Source of the DNA: Pseudoneurospora amorphoporcata
Taxonomy: Eukaryota > Ascomycota > Sordariomycetes > Sordariales > Sordariaceae
NCBI GenBank assembly: GCA_033297205.1
Contig: MU859365.1
Span: forward strand, 1-26,957
DNA: 26,957 bases
Direction of reading: 5' to 3'
Positions 9,138 through 18,298 of the stretch are shown here, piece after piece (the first letter of the stretch is position 1; every line of letters begins with the position of its first letter). A program made the position numbers and the translations under genes. The notes under the pieces are model-generated. The model was not told the origin of the DNA, did not search any database, and saw nothing but the letters and a program-made list of their open reading frames with translations.

Positions 9138-9290
9138 AGCAATGTCTACCACCAATGGTAAGCGAGTGTAGGCGTCCCTAACGGCGTCGGGGAAGCCGTA
9201 GTTGTCTTGGCACGCGCTGATGACTTTTGAGACTGCGTCGACGATTGAGATGATGCTGGAGGCGACGCTGAGGACTTCCAGGCCTGACAT
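9138..9290 (-). pseudogene. Truncated SesA-like NLR N-terminus
   Basis: From ATG at 9290 the minus strand reads MSGLEVLSVASSIISIVDAV, then SKVISACQ..YGFPDAVRDAYTRLPLVVDIA. This closely resembles the start of the SesA domain found at the N-terminus of many fungal NACHT and NB-ARC receptors, where it is thought to act as a cell-death-inducing or signalling module. Similarity stops after about 51 residues, roughly half the usual domain length, and the frame runs on into unrelated Arg/Gly-rich sequence. Upstream sequence has a plausible start context (CGAACATGTC), so promoter and start may be intact. It represents a second NLR lineage, distinct from the NWD copies A-D. Confidence 0.7.
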
Positions 9291-9626
9291 GTTCGGTGAA
9301 AGTCTGGGGTGGAACAAACGACACAAAACTGGGAAAACGGGAGAGATGATGTCGGTCGTCAGGTGTGTGAGAACCCGGCCTAGCTGTTGAGCCGCATGTT
9401 GGGGAATGAGGGGTGTTTTAGTAATCGTGTTTGGGTGGCGCGAGTCGACAGGGCTCTGGGAAGCCAACGAATTCGTTATTGTCCTACGAAGCTAACTCTG
9501 GCTGTGCGTAGGAGAGGAATGAGTAGGGTCGTGAAGAGCCCTACTTGCCTGCTGGCCAGCGACGGCTGCCTGCCGCTATCTCACCAGCAGCGGCCGAGCA
9601 GCTTCTACTAGTCATCGGTTGAACTT

Positions 9627-9668
9627 AGCCATGACTGGACAACCTGGGCAGTTACGGGCTAATCCGAT
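9627..9668 (-). repeat. Fragment of NLR 3' flank
   Basis: The plus strand here (GCCATGACTGG, then GGGCAGTTACGGGCTAATCC) aligns with about 24100-24135, part of the NLR copy B 3' flank, with a 7-8 base insertion. It would be a small remnant of another NLR copy in minus orientation. Short and therefore uncertain. Confidence 0.45.
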
Positions 9669-9679
9669 GGTATAAGTAG

Positions 9680-9883
9680 GAAAACCGTTTTGAACTGTAT
9701 AGGCATTCTAATAAAATTCCGAAGGAGAAGGTCTTCCGCGGCTTCTTCAACCTCGGGTTTCTTCAGTTTAGGAAAATCTAGAAATGAGTTTGAGCGTTGA
9801 AGGCTGAAAGTCGAAGGCTGAAGTAGCCCAAGTATGAGAACCGTTCCGAATTGTGCTAGCGTAAGAAGATTCCAAAGGAGAAA
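9680..9883. repeat. Diverged tandem repeat, ~155-bp spacing
   Basis: Segments 9680-9730 and 9837-9883 align: AACCGTT..GAA.TGT followed by ATTCC.AAGGAGAA. Many of the differences are A/G or C/T transitions. A weaker third match may follow near 9943. Confidence 0.5.
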
Positions 9884-10434
9884 GACACTCGACATCTGCG
9901 GTACGACTGACTCGGGGAAGATTGTCATTGACAAAAGATTCTGAAAGGGAAGAGTCAACTTCCGTAATTTGTTCAACTTGGTACTTCTTCAGGGCGGGTT
10001 CCTCGCACAGCGAAGCCTCCTTTCTTCATTCCTCCAATCTTGCAAATCCACGATTCCCTGCCGCACGTCAAACCCCGCATCCCTGACATAATATCGACCA
10101 TCTGGGACCCGAAAAGATCGACCGAAAGCTTGAGCACAAAGCGAGGCATTATTGCTAGAGCCCTCCGCGCCTGCTAGAATATACGAGAAGTTCTGTCACT
10201 TTTGACTGCTGCAAATACATTCTGCGTGATATTGCCATTGCGGTCCCTCCAGCGTTGCTATTGAGATGTACGACGACCAGGGGGACTCCCAATATAATAG
10301 GAAGCAATAGGGAGTAAATAATGAAGATTGAGGAGTAAACCAAGATCAATTCTTGCAGAAGGAAAGATTGTGAAAGGCTGAGTCGAGGTGGAGTTGTCCT
10401 CTAAGCCTGCCTCTTAGGATGCAAGGCTGAGTAG

Positions 10435-12466
10435 CTACCGCCTCATGCCCATTCTTTGCCGCATTATGCCGCGCTGTCCATCCATTCTCATCCTTAGCAC
10501 AACGTTAACCTTGCCAATATCGAGAAGCATCTTTACGATCGCTTTATAGCCTTTTTGCTCCGCAAACCACCGCGCCGTCCGTAGCTCCTCCCTATGTAAG
10601 TTGACCTTGCCGGTATCGAGAAGCAATTTTACGACCGTCTTATGCCCGTTTTCTGCCGCCAAGCATAGAAGCGTCCATTGGCCCTTGTCCTCAATAAGTT
10701 GATTTACCATTGTTTCCTTTGCATCTTCTTTTTCTGAATCCTCGGGATCTAGGCAAGTCTTTCTTAGGTTGCTCATGCTCTTCAATGCCCTCTCAAGAAC
10801 CGCCGTTTCTTCCCGAAGATTCTTCACTGCTACTCCATACTGTTTCATCTCTTGTAATACCAATCTGACATTCCGTATCCTAGTCGCCGCATTTAGACAA
10901 CCTTCCAACCCGGTCTTTGAATGCTCTGGAATGCTTGCAAAGTAGTCGTGGTTGTTTTTATCTTGCTGCCTGTCTAGATTTATATCCCAATCCCAGATAA
11001 GTAGAAAATTGTGTGGAAAGACTGTTATCGATTGTAAAAGTTCTGACCACTTGATATCTCCAGTCGTAGCTTGTGAGTCGCCTGCTGGGGAAACTGCAAT
11101 CATTATAACCGCCCAGTGATCGTTGTATGGCCTGAGGATCGTGGGTCTCGTCGCTCCTTGAAGAAGGCAGACGACATCTCCTTTTTGGACAGATTTTACT
11201 GTGGTCGGGAGGGTCCAGCAAGAAACCCATGCTTCCTTCACGCAAATATAGCTGGGGGCATTCCTCCAAGTAATGGCCACATCTTGTCTATCTTCCCAAG
11301 TAGCATTTCTCTTGACTGAGGACACTTCGCCAAGAATGCAGCCCTTGCTCTCAATGACGGCATTCTCCTTATCGTCCGAAAGGCCTACTACAGAGACTAA
11401 TTCAGATAAGAAGAAGTGAATGAGTTTGTTGAAGAGTTGTTTCTACGAAATCTTGTAGTCGGCGAATAATCTTACTGCGGTTGGATTATTAGAGCTCATA
11501 CCGAATAAGGCATATACTTTATCGCAACGATCCGTAGCTTCGCGGGTGTAGTACATCTCTATCAATTCACCCAAAGGGCGTATATCAAGAGAAAAGTTAT
11601 CTAACTAACTGGTCGTATATTTAGGTTGGAAGATTGCGCCCCTTATAAGGTAGGTTACTAAAAGGATTCGAGCCCGCAGATCTGCGGGGAGTTCACTGGA
11701 TAAATTTAATACATTTAGGCTTGAGCAGAATATAAAGCCGTCAATCTCAGCAGAACCACACTTGATCAGGGTATAGCGAGCCGCGGCAACTTCCTGAAGC
11801 ACCTGCATCAATCTGTCAGTTTCCTTAGTTATAATATTTTGACATCGGTTCCCTTACCTAGATGCGTTGAAACCACGGTCGTTGAAGTAGTATAAGAATT
11901 CCCGCTTTATTGTCTAATTGTCTTGCAGATAGCTTGGCTGTGATGCGTATTTCTTTGAGCGTAGATAGTTCGGCTGCGATGTGTATTTCTTTAAGCGCTT
12001 GGTCGCTACCAGCTACCTCCTTTCCAAGCCAAACAATTACGCGATTTGCTTTAGCGTAGATCTTCGCTATAGATTGAACTTGGTATCCTTTTTCTTCTTT
12101 GTCATCTTGGTTGATGCAAATGGCATCTATCCATATAGTTCGTTCAATGGAGTGATCTCGAAGATGTAACAGCGCTGCGTGAAGGTTTTCTCCGACGGGC
12201 AAGTCGCACCCGTTTATAGAGATGGAACAAGGCTTAGCCTCGGAGCCCTATACGTAGGATAAGGCCTCGTACGGACGAGTGCCTTTTGAGTCCAATGCGG
12301 TACAGAAGAGCCGACAGTGTATTGCGGCGTCCTCGTTTTCATGCGGCAATAGTTTAAGTAAGCGAATATGGCCAGGTAATATACGAACGTTATAATACAA
12401 ATTCTTTATAAGTGTTAGCGTTATTCTGAAATGTCGTAAGGGGAAAAGAAGTGAGCCTACTTCCAC
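10435..12466 (-). pseudogene. HET-domain / ankyrin protein, four in-frame TAGs
   Basis: HET-domain (heterokaryon incompatibility) protein, a family that triggers programmed cell death on non-self fusion. Exon 1 is 12466-11858; the intron 11857-11803 (GTAAGG...GCAG, 55 bp) joins in phase 0 to exon 2 from 11802. HET motifs: PYEALSYV*GSEAKPC, WIDAICINQDDKEEKGYQVQ, then RPWFQRI* joined to VLQEVAAARY. After these come a middle region (KGDVVCLLQGATRPTI), a helical segment, and about two ankyrin repeats (WTLLCLAAENGHKTVVKLLL and the next). TAG codons at 12248, 11858, 11605 and 11443 interrupt an otherwise continuous frame; at least three stand where HET proteins carry Trp. Near 10500 a frame slip moves the next ankyrin repeat (AKDENGWTARHNAAKNGHE) to another frame. 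Clearly dead as an intact protein. It lies directly downstream of NLR promoter copy C. Confidence 0.88.
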
Positions 12467-12483
12467 CTACTTCGGGCTTTGGA

Positions 12484-13095
12484 CGCCGGCGGATGTTTCT
12501 ATATCGGCGGAATCGGGAGCTAGAGCGGCTGGGAGCCGGGGAGCGGGCATACGGGTAGTGGGCATACGGGTAGCGGACATAGTGGTGGTGGCGGGAATTT
12601 GTTGTAGAGGTGTAGGGCGAGATTGCTCATAGCCCTTATCGTCTTCCCAACCCTCCGTATTGTGCAGTCGTTAAAACATCGGAGCTTTAGGGAACGAAGG
12701 TCTTGAGCGAGGCGACGTAGATGAGGCACTCGAGGATGATCGTATTGTCCTGGAGGCAGCGAATGCTATATAGTTGACGATTAATGGATTGAGTTTGTAG
12801 AAATGCTGGAGATTCCTCTATCCTAGCCCCGAGGACAAAATAAAAAGAAATTAGAGTACTATATTTTCTCAAGGCCATGGTAGAGCATGAGGCGTCGTGT
12901 TGAGTTTGTTTCTATTTCACCATGTCAGGCGTAAGATGGCTGGCAGCTCCCTCCCCACTATATACTAATGGCCTAAAGGACATTTCTTTTCTAGAGGCTG
13001 GGCATTCTGGAACTAGAGACGTCAGGGCGCCAATCAATAACTCGACTTGGGCGAGGGTCGTGGCTTTCTGTCACGGGGTCTACAGGGTTGGCAAT
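12484..13095 (-). pseudogene. NLR promoter and first codons, copy C
   Basis: The minus strand from 13095 to 12484 aligns with NLR copy A 943-1572: the leader, the start codon and about the first 70 codons, up to the ATTCCGCCGATATAGA block. The codon after the start and one more read ATG TTT TAA where copy A has ATG CTT CGA, so translation from this ATG stops at once. Similarity ends at about 12484, and some 18 bp later the HET-ankyrin frame opens in the same direction. The remainder of the NLR (NACHT, WD40) is absent. Confidence 0.85.
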
Positions 13096-13390
13096 AGTGT
13101 ATCAGTAGCGGCCTGGTAGCTTGCACCACTTATAGGGCCGTGGCGCGGGTAGGGCTCAGCTTTTCAGCTTTTCCCAAATGTTACGAGCGATGTGGTTACG
13201 AGAGATAAAGTTGAACACGTTGATTCCAGGTCTATAGTAGAATCACAAGATAAAGAAGAAAAAGAGGGAAACGTGCAAAGGCGCGCCTGGCGCCTAGGGT
13301 TTCAACCCAGGGCCCAGATGGCCGATGCACGCGGCACGACATCACGTGCACGTACCCATCCGCCAGTGCTGTGACACCGAACATGCGGCG

Positions 13391-13915
13391 TTATGGTTTC
13401 CAATCCTCCTCCTCGCTGCTCATCCGAGCAAGTTCATTTTGCAACAATTCCATGAGCTTCTCCTGAGTGTTCTCGAGGACCTTTACCACGATCTAGTGAT
13501 AGTAAGTTTCCAGTTCCTCATCTAACTTTTGCTGTTTGTTTGCTTACCTTGTCTCTGAGCAGATTCTTGGCCTTCATGTAGTCGCAACAATGCTCGATCG
13601 CATAGTCTTCCATCGCTTTGGCCATTTGCGGGGAGAGTTCACAGTCGGGGTTTTGGTGCGCGTGGATGTGCCCGCGATGCCCGTGACCGTGGTGATGGTG
13701 AGGCCTGTGGCTCCCGTGCCCGTGGTCTCTGTGACAATCTGGGATTGCTGGGCTGGCGCTTCAGGTGTAACCGTGACAGTGGAAGGGGCAGTTGCAGGAA
13801 TGGGAGACTTTTTGTCCGCATCCATGTCCGCTAAGGAGAGCCTGGCGTAGTATTGAGCCAGAAAGTCCTTTTTGGATTGCGGATGAGATAGGTGAACGGG
13901 GTTAGTATGATCCAT
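13391..13915 (-). CDS. Small His-rich / coiled-coil protein, frame uncertain
   Basis: Not recognised. From ATG 13915 (context CCTCAATGG, with a TATATA about 40 bp upstream) the frame reads MDHTNPVHLSHPQSKKDFLA then QYYARLSLADMDADKK and a Thr/Pro/Ala-rich stretch. About 65 codons in, a shift of one base is needed to enter a frame with a His-rich run (PHHHHGHGHRGHIHAH) and ELSPQMAKAMEDYAIEH, CDYMKAKNLLRDK. An intron at 13547-13493 (GTAAGC...TAG, 55 bp) then joins IVVKVLENTQEKLMELLQNE, a likely coiled coil, ending EEEDWKP and TAA at 13391. The acidic/helical C-terminus and the intron support a real gene; the frame change is either a sequence error or a disabling indel. Function unknown. Confidence 0.5.
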
Positions 13916-14732
13916 TGAGGCTGGTGCTGAATTTAGGTCTCTTAGATGTCGTATATATGGCTTCGTTTCCAAAATGTCAAAAAATCTGTCGACTATAGGT
14001 ACGTGATCGGGATTGAATTCGGGTCCAAAAGTCGGAAGAGGAGAACGAATGTGCGTGGAGTGGTGTGATGTCCGTTCCTATAAGGGTCTTGAAGAGTTGA
14101 CAACTGACATGTCCAAGTCTGATGATATAAGGATAGGATGTGAATGCGAGAATAAGGCAACTAAAAATCGGGGGATGTCCTGAACTTTTATCTTGAAACA
14201 CAATCCATAAAGAAACTCTCTTCACCTATCACCCCATGTTGGATGAAGTACGGCGTCTTCAACCATAGTGGATTAGCATTTGAAAAGCCCTTTCAGTTAT
14301 CCATACCGTGCCACTGCTATCATCCACAGTAGTTGTCATACAGACGCTCGCAGATATTGGATAGTTGCGCTGTCGGGAGACATGAAGCCGGCTGAACAAG
14401 TTGCATTGACGTCGATACAACTTCGGATAGGGATCTGACGACAAGCATCCTGCTGCCTTGTCTGAGTGACCTAGGTTTCTCTCTCCTTTCTTTTTCATTC
14501 GGAAAACACCTTCTCCGGCGACTTACCATCCTCGACAATCACCCCTAACCATCTCGGGGAAGGCTCTCGATTTGGAGGACTGATTGGCTTCAAACTGGTC
14601 TTCGTTTGTAGTCACTAACAAGGACCAGGGTTTATTACGCCACGAAAGCCTCTTTTCTGTCTCTCTCCATCTATTCTTATGCATCTATCCGTCTCCTTCG
14701 AGCTCCCAAAGACTGGAAGAGATAAGAGGGTA
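13916..14732. other. No gene recognised
   Basis: About 800 bases upstream of the small His-rich gene. It should contain that gene's promoter. Minus-strand frames of 72-82 codons have no recognisable features. Confidence 0.45.
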
Positions 14733-14901
14733 GGTGGTGTGACATTCTAGTTGTGCAGGCTGTGGGGCTATGGCTCGCTTGGCGGTTTGGTGTGCCAGGG
14801 CAGCTCAGCACTCTTGAAAGTAGGGTATAAGGTGGTGGGGTTGGTAACTGGTGACAAGCGCACTGTTAGCGCTACCTGCACAACTAGAATGTCACACCAC
14901 C
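14733..14901. mobile_element. MITE with perfect 27-bp TIRs and TA duplication
   Basis: A 169-bp element. Positions 14733-14759 (starting GGTGGTGTGACATTC) are the exact reverse complement of 14875-14901. TA lies on both outer sides (14731-14732 and 14902-14903), the target duplication of Tc1/mariner/pogo-type transposons. No coding capacity. Perfect terminal repeats suggest recent movement, in contrast to the decay around it. A transposase in trans would be needed; none is seen in the window. Confidence 0.9.
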
Positions 14902-15827
14902 TAGAGGGCAACCCCCTACGGCACCTGTCCGCTCAAAGCCTCTCGAACCTTATCCTTGCTTCCCTTGCCTTTAGCCCCCTATCTTCTTCCTCCCTCTTCT
15001 TCTAACTCGCTCTTCCTCTAACTTGCTCTTCCTCTCTCTATCTTCCCTCATCTATTATCATAGCACTTCGTCAGGTGGCGTGTATGTACAAACTGCGGGA
15101 TCGAATCAATCAACTGGATTCAATCCCAATCAGGTACCGCAGCCTATTGGAGCATCGTCTGGTTATTGCGTGCAGTAAATCCAAGCGCCAGGACACGAGA
15201 CTGACAGCCTCGCAAAGTCATTCGGCGTTGGTCCCGACTACTCCTTCTCCTCATTTTTACTGCCAATGCTCGCCAAAGCCAGACAATGGCGGCTATCAAA
15301 AGCTTATTTCACTGCCTCAGAAAGTCGCAACACATTCTCTTCTCTCTCGTAGGATTGGCGACGTCCTGTAAATCAAGCCTGATGTCAGCGTGCCACATCA
15401 ACGTTTCGTCTTTCAAGGATCAAATGCAGCTTTGATGCTGCAATGGAGGACATGCCAAAAAGGCAACCAGAGGGATCACTTCGGGTAGCGTTTGTTTTGA
15501 TATCAAGGCTTCCAGCCTCGCTTCGAGCCAAGCCCCATGCAAGTATGCCAGGGGGCGGGGGTGCTGACACGGGCCCCCGCCCAGGCTTAAAGCCATCCCA
15601 CCCTAGCTGCCGGCTTCTGATCCTAGAGCTGTGGTTGCCTTGTCGCTCTCAACGCCGCGTCACCTTGTTCCGCAGCCCTGGCATGCAGCTCTCTCAGCCA
15701 ATCGACTCGTCTACTGACCGAGTGCAATCTTGGCAGTGTCAGGACGGTCACTTTTCTCGTAATCCGCCCGATTATATTCATCTTGTTAGCGCCGGCTCCC
15801 CACTTACCGTCTTGCCTCCATATCGGT
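14902..15827. other. No gene recognised
   Basis: Contains a pyrimidine-rich tract at about 14985-15050, a GC-rich hairpin at 15553-15582 and the dispersed repeat 15604-15714. Plus-strand frames of 98 and 142 codons (15075, 15443) overlap these repeats and lack domain features. Confidence 0.45.
15604..15714 (-). repeat. Inverted partner of the 7357-7475 repeat
   Basis: The reverse complement begins GTAGACGAGTCGATTGG and aligns with 7357-7475 at roughly 80%. It sits about 115 bp inside the right arm of the 101-bp inverted repeat. Confidence 0.75.
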
Positions 15828-15928
15828 GGCTTGTCTATGGGAGTGGGAAGGACAGGAAACGGGTCTTTTAATCACGTGGTAGGGTCAAAAAACTGAACCA
15901 CCACCTCCCATATCCATATCGTTCGGAC
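15828..15928 (-). repeat. Right arm of 101-bp inverted repeat
   Basis: Reverse complement of 1-101 with two mismatches. The outer edge is CGTTCGGAC at 15928, followed by GGAGGCATTACG. Because the left arm starts at the window edge, it is not possible to say whether 15928 is the true end. Confidence 0.85.
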
Positions 15929-16909
15929 GGAGGCATTACGATGAGTGGGGAGGCGGCGCTAAGAAGATGAATATACGGGACGTCGATAAGGTAAGGTTGG
16001 ATAGATGCCATACCTTGATAAGATCCTAACATCCCGCCGTATTCCCTTCACGCAAATGTGATAAGCTTGAATCTCGCATACTATCCAAGTAGGTTGCTAC
16101 AGGTACTACTTTAAGGTGCTGAGAGTTGGGAAGAGCCCTTGAGTCGATGTTGGCCGTTGTCGGTCAAAGATTTGTCAGATTAACCAATTCAGGGCGGCCC
16201 AATCAGCGCGTAGTCGCGAGGTCGGACGGTTCGAAGTGAGATTGAGAGATGGCTGGAAAGTGTAAGTATGCAGTGTTCAAGGCAGCTTGAACAAGAGGAA
16301 TTCGAAAGAGCAGACGAAGAGGGGAAGCGAAAAAGATTCGTGGGAGCTAAGTAAAGTGCTTTCCTTGCAAGAAGAGATGCCCTCATGGGGAGCTCCTTCC
16401 GCTTTAAACACAACCCCATTACGATACCTCAAGAGCCAGAAGGCACCGTCAGCATCACCAACCGCACTCTATATCCCGTCCTACAGCTCATCTAGCAGTT
16501 GCGAGCAGTCGTACGAGGTTGTCAGGTACCTCTACGTATCTATCGGAATACTACAGAATATGTCAATCAGAATTAAAACTCCTTTTTCAAATCAATCCGC
16601 ACAAAATAAAAGATAAAATATATCTAATCGAGTCCGCTTGAAACTACTCCGGTTGATAGTGGAAGGGTCCTCTTTAGTCACTCGCTCTCCAGCTCATCCC
16701 CCCACCCCAGGACCAGTGCAACCTTAATCACATCATACATAGCCGAGATCATGCCCCCCGCCGACCTCCAGCAAAGGCTTCCCGAAGATCACCAGCACTG
16801 TTCTCCGGCGTCGATCTGGTATTCTGCTCATCACAAACCCTCACCAGCGGCTAATAAGGGTTCTGCACATGCCTGCGGGCACCAAAATCAGCCTAGCCGG
16901 CTCGGCTGC
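15929..16909. other. No gene recognised
   Basis: Space between the right inverted-repeat arm and the biotin synthase stop codon. It presumably holds the biotin synthase 3' untranslated region near 16909. A 109-codon plus-strand frame at 16287-16616 has low-complexity Ser/Lys content and no recognisable domain. Confidence 0.45.
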
Positions 16910-18298
16910 TCAGGCAGACGAAGGCGCCATTCTCACAGCATCAGCACGCTCCTGCTCGAGGCCGACTTCGGTGCCAGCATGCTGCCTCTTCTCTGATCCG
17001 TGCAGCTCGTCTGGAAGCATCGGCCGGAGACCCCACCGGTCAAACATGGCCTTGTCCTCGTCCCATCCACTGCACGGTGTAGTCAGCATCTTTTCTCCTG
17101 TAAAGATTGCATTTGCTCCAGCCATAAAGCAAAGAACCTGCTCGGACTCTGTCAGATTGATTCTCCCTGCCGCAAGCCGAATCACCGAGCCTGGCAGAAC
17201 AAGCCGTGCAGTGGCCACCATCCGGACGGTATCGTGGAAGGTTACGGTCGATTCCGGCTCCCCGGTTTCCGATTTGGCGGCGCTGGCGTCTCCAAGTGGG
17301 GTTCCCTTGATGGGGACGAGAGCGTTGATTGGGAAGCTCTCCGGGTGGCTTTCCATCGTTGCAACGGTGTATAGGAAGCTCACACGGTCCGCGTCATCTT
17401 CACCGAGGCCGAGGATTCCACCCGAGCAGACGTGGATTCCGGCCTGGCGGACGTTGTTGATTGTCTTGAGTCGTTCGTCGTAGGTCCGGGTTGTGATGAC
17501 GTTTGGATAGTACTCCCGGGAGGTGTCGACGTTGTGGTTGTATGCAGTGAGTCCGGCATCGCGCAGTTCCGCCGCTTGGTTTCCGTCAATCATCCCTAGA
17601 GTGACGCAGGCCTCCATCCCGAGCTCCCTCACCCCTCTCACCATCGCTTTGATGTTCTTAAGGTTCGTCTTGCGACCTCGCATATCCCTCCAGGCGGCCC
17701 CCATGCAGAACCGAGTCGATCCATTTTCTTTTGCGATTTTGGCAGCCTGGAGGACCTCATCGACGGATGATATCTTCGTTGCCTTTACACCCGTCTTGTA
17801 CCGGATCGACTGGGCGCAGTAGGAGCAGTCTTCTGAGCATCCACCTGTCTTGATGTTCATGAGCGTGCAGAGCTGGACGCTGGCGGGGTCAAAGAATCGT
17901 CGGTGGAGGGTTGACTGGAGAGGTGAGTGTTAGGCTACTTGGTAAATGTTTTGTGTTTCCTATCTTCTTCTGGTGCGCCTTACAGCCGAGTAGACCAATT
18001 CCATCAGCGGAGTTTGGTATATTTCTCGGATCTCCTCCTTTGTCCAGTCATTCCTGGGCGCGTCTGCTGCAATGGTAGCCTGTAGGAGACTGTTCCGGCC
18101 AGCGAACGAGTCCGGCTTTTGGTACTTGTTTGGTGCCGGGCTGTTCACCACCTGGGAGCCTGCAGCCGACGAGAGTGAGCGGAATTGAGCGTGTAAAAGG
18201 CGGGTTTGGGATCGCAGAGTAGATGAGGCGCTGTATTTTAACTGGGAAGTGCTGTAGAGACTCGCCGCTCTCTTGAGAGTCTGGTGGGTGTTTCTCAT
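16910..18298 (-). CDS. bioB: Biotin synthase (mitochondrial, radical SAM)
   Basis: Converts dethiobiotin to biotin by radical-SAM sulfur insertion, the last step of biotin synthesis; fungal enzymes act in mitochondria. Two exons, 18298-17984 and 17914-16910; the 69-bp intron (GTAAGG...CCAG) joins in phase 0 ...MELVYSA to STLHRRFFDPASVQLCTLMN. About 439 residues. The N-terminus (MRNTHQTLKRAASLYSTSQL) is basic and Ser/Thr-rich, as expected for a mitochondrial presequence. The radical-SAM cluster is CSEDCSYC. The [2Fe-2S] ligands of the family are all visible: Cys in RFCMGAAW, Cys in GMEACVTLGM, Cys in GIHVCSGGILGLGE and Arg in SVIRLAAGR. YNHNVDTSREYY is also conserved. No premature stops. The other biotin genes (BIO3/BIO4 type) are not in the window. 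It is the only clearly functional gene here, just outside the inverted-repeat-bounded block. Confidence 0.96.
17915..17983 (-). other. Intron of biotin synthase
   Basis: Donor GTAAGG at 17983 downward, a CCTAACAC branch-like site, acceptor TCTCCAG ending at 17915. Splicing is required because the radical-SAM exon has no start preceding its conserved FFDPASVQLCTL segment, and the first exon otherwise runs into Arg-rich intron translation and a stop. Confidence 0.85.

Larger units (their letters stand above)
9291..10434. other. No intact gene; repeat fragments
   Basis: Contains a presumed SesA-gene upstream region, a fragment related to the NLR 3' flank (9627-9668) and a diverged repeat (9680-9730 and 9837-9883). 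A 105-codon minus-strand frame over 9659-9976 is Leu/Phe-rich but has no recognisable domain and overlaps the repeat. Confidence 0.45.

Noticed and set aside
13285..13345. tRNA-like B-box (GGTTTCAACCC)
   Set aside because: No matching A box, acceptor stem or anticodon loop could be arranged around it.
13997..15139. Short similarity between 13997-14020 and 15117-15139 (ATTCAATCCC-type, inverted)
   Set aside because: About 20 bp with mismatches and no extension; compatible with chance.
15553..15582. GC-rich hairpin (9-bp GGGCGGGGG stem)
   Set aside because: Short and within unassigned GC-rich sequence; terminator-like function is not expected in a fungal intergenic region.
15443..15871. 142-codon plus-strand frame
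   Set aside because: It runs through a dispersed repeat and into the inverted-repeat arm; no recognisable domain.
1..15928. Starship-type giant element
   Set aside because: No DUF3435-type tyrosine recombinase gene is seen at either end, and the left boundary is cut by the window, so the class cannot be assigned.
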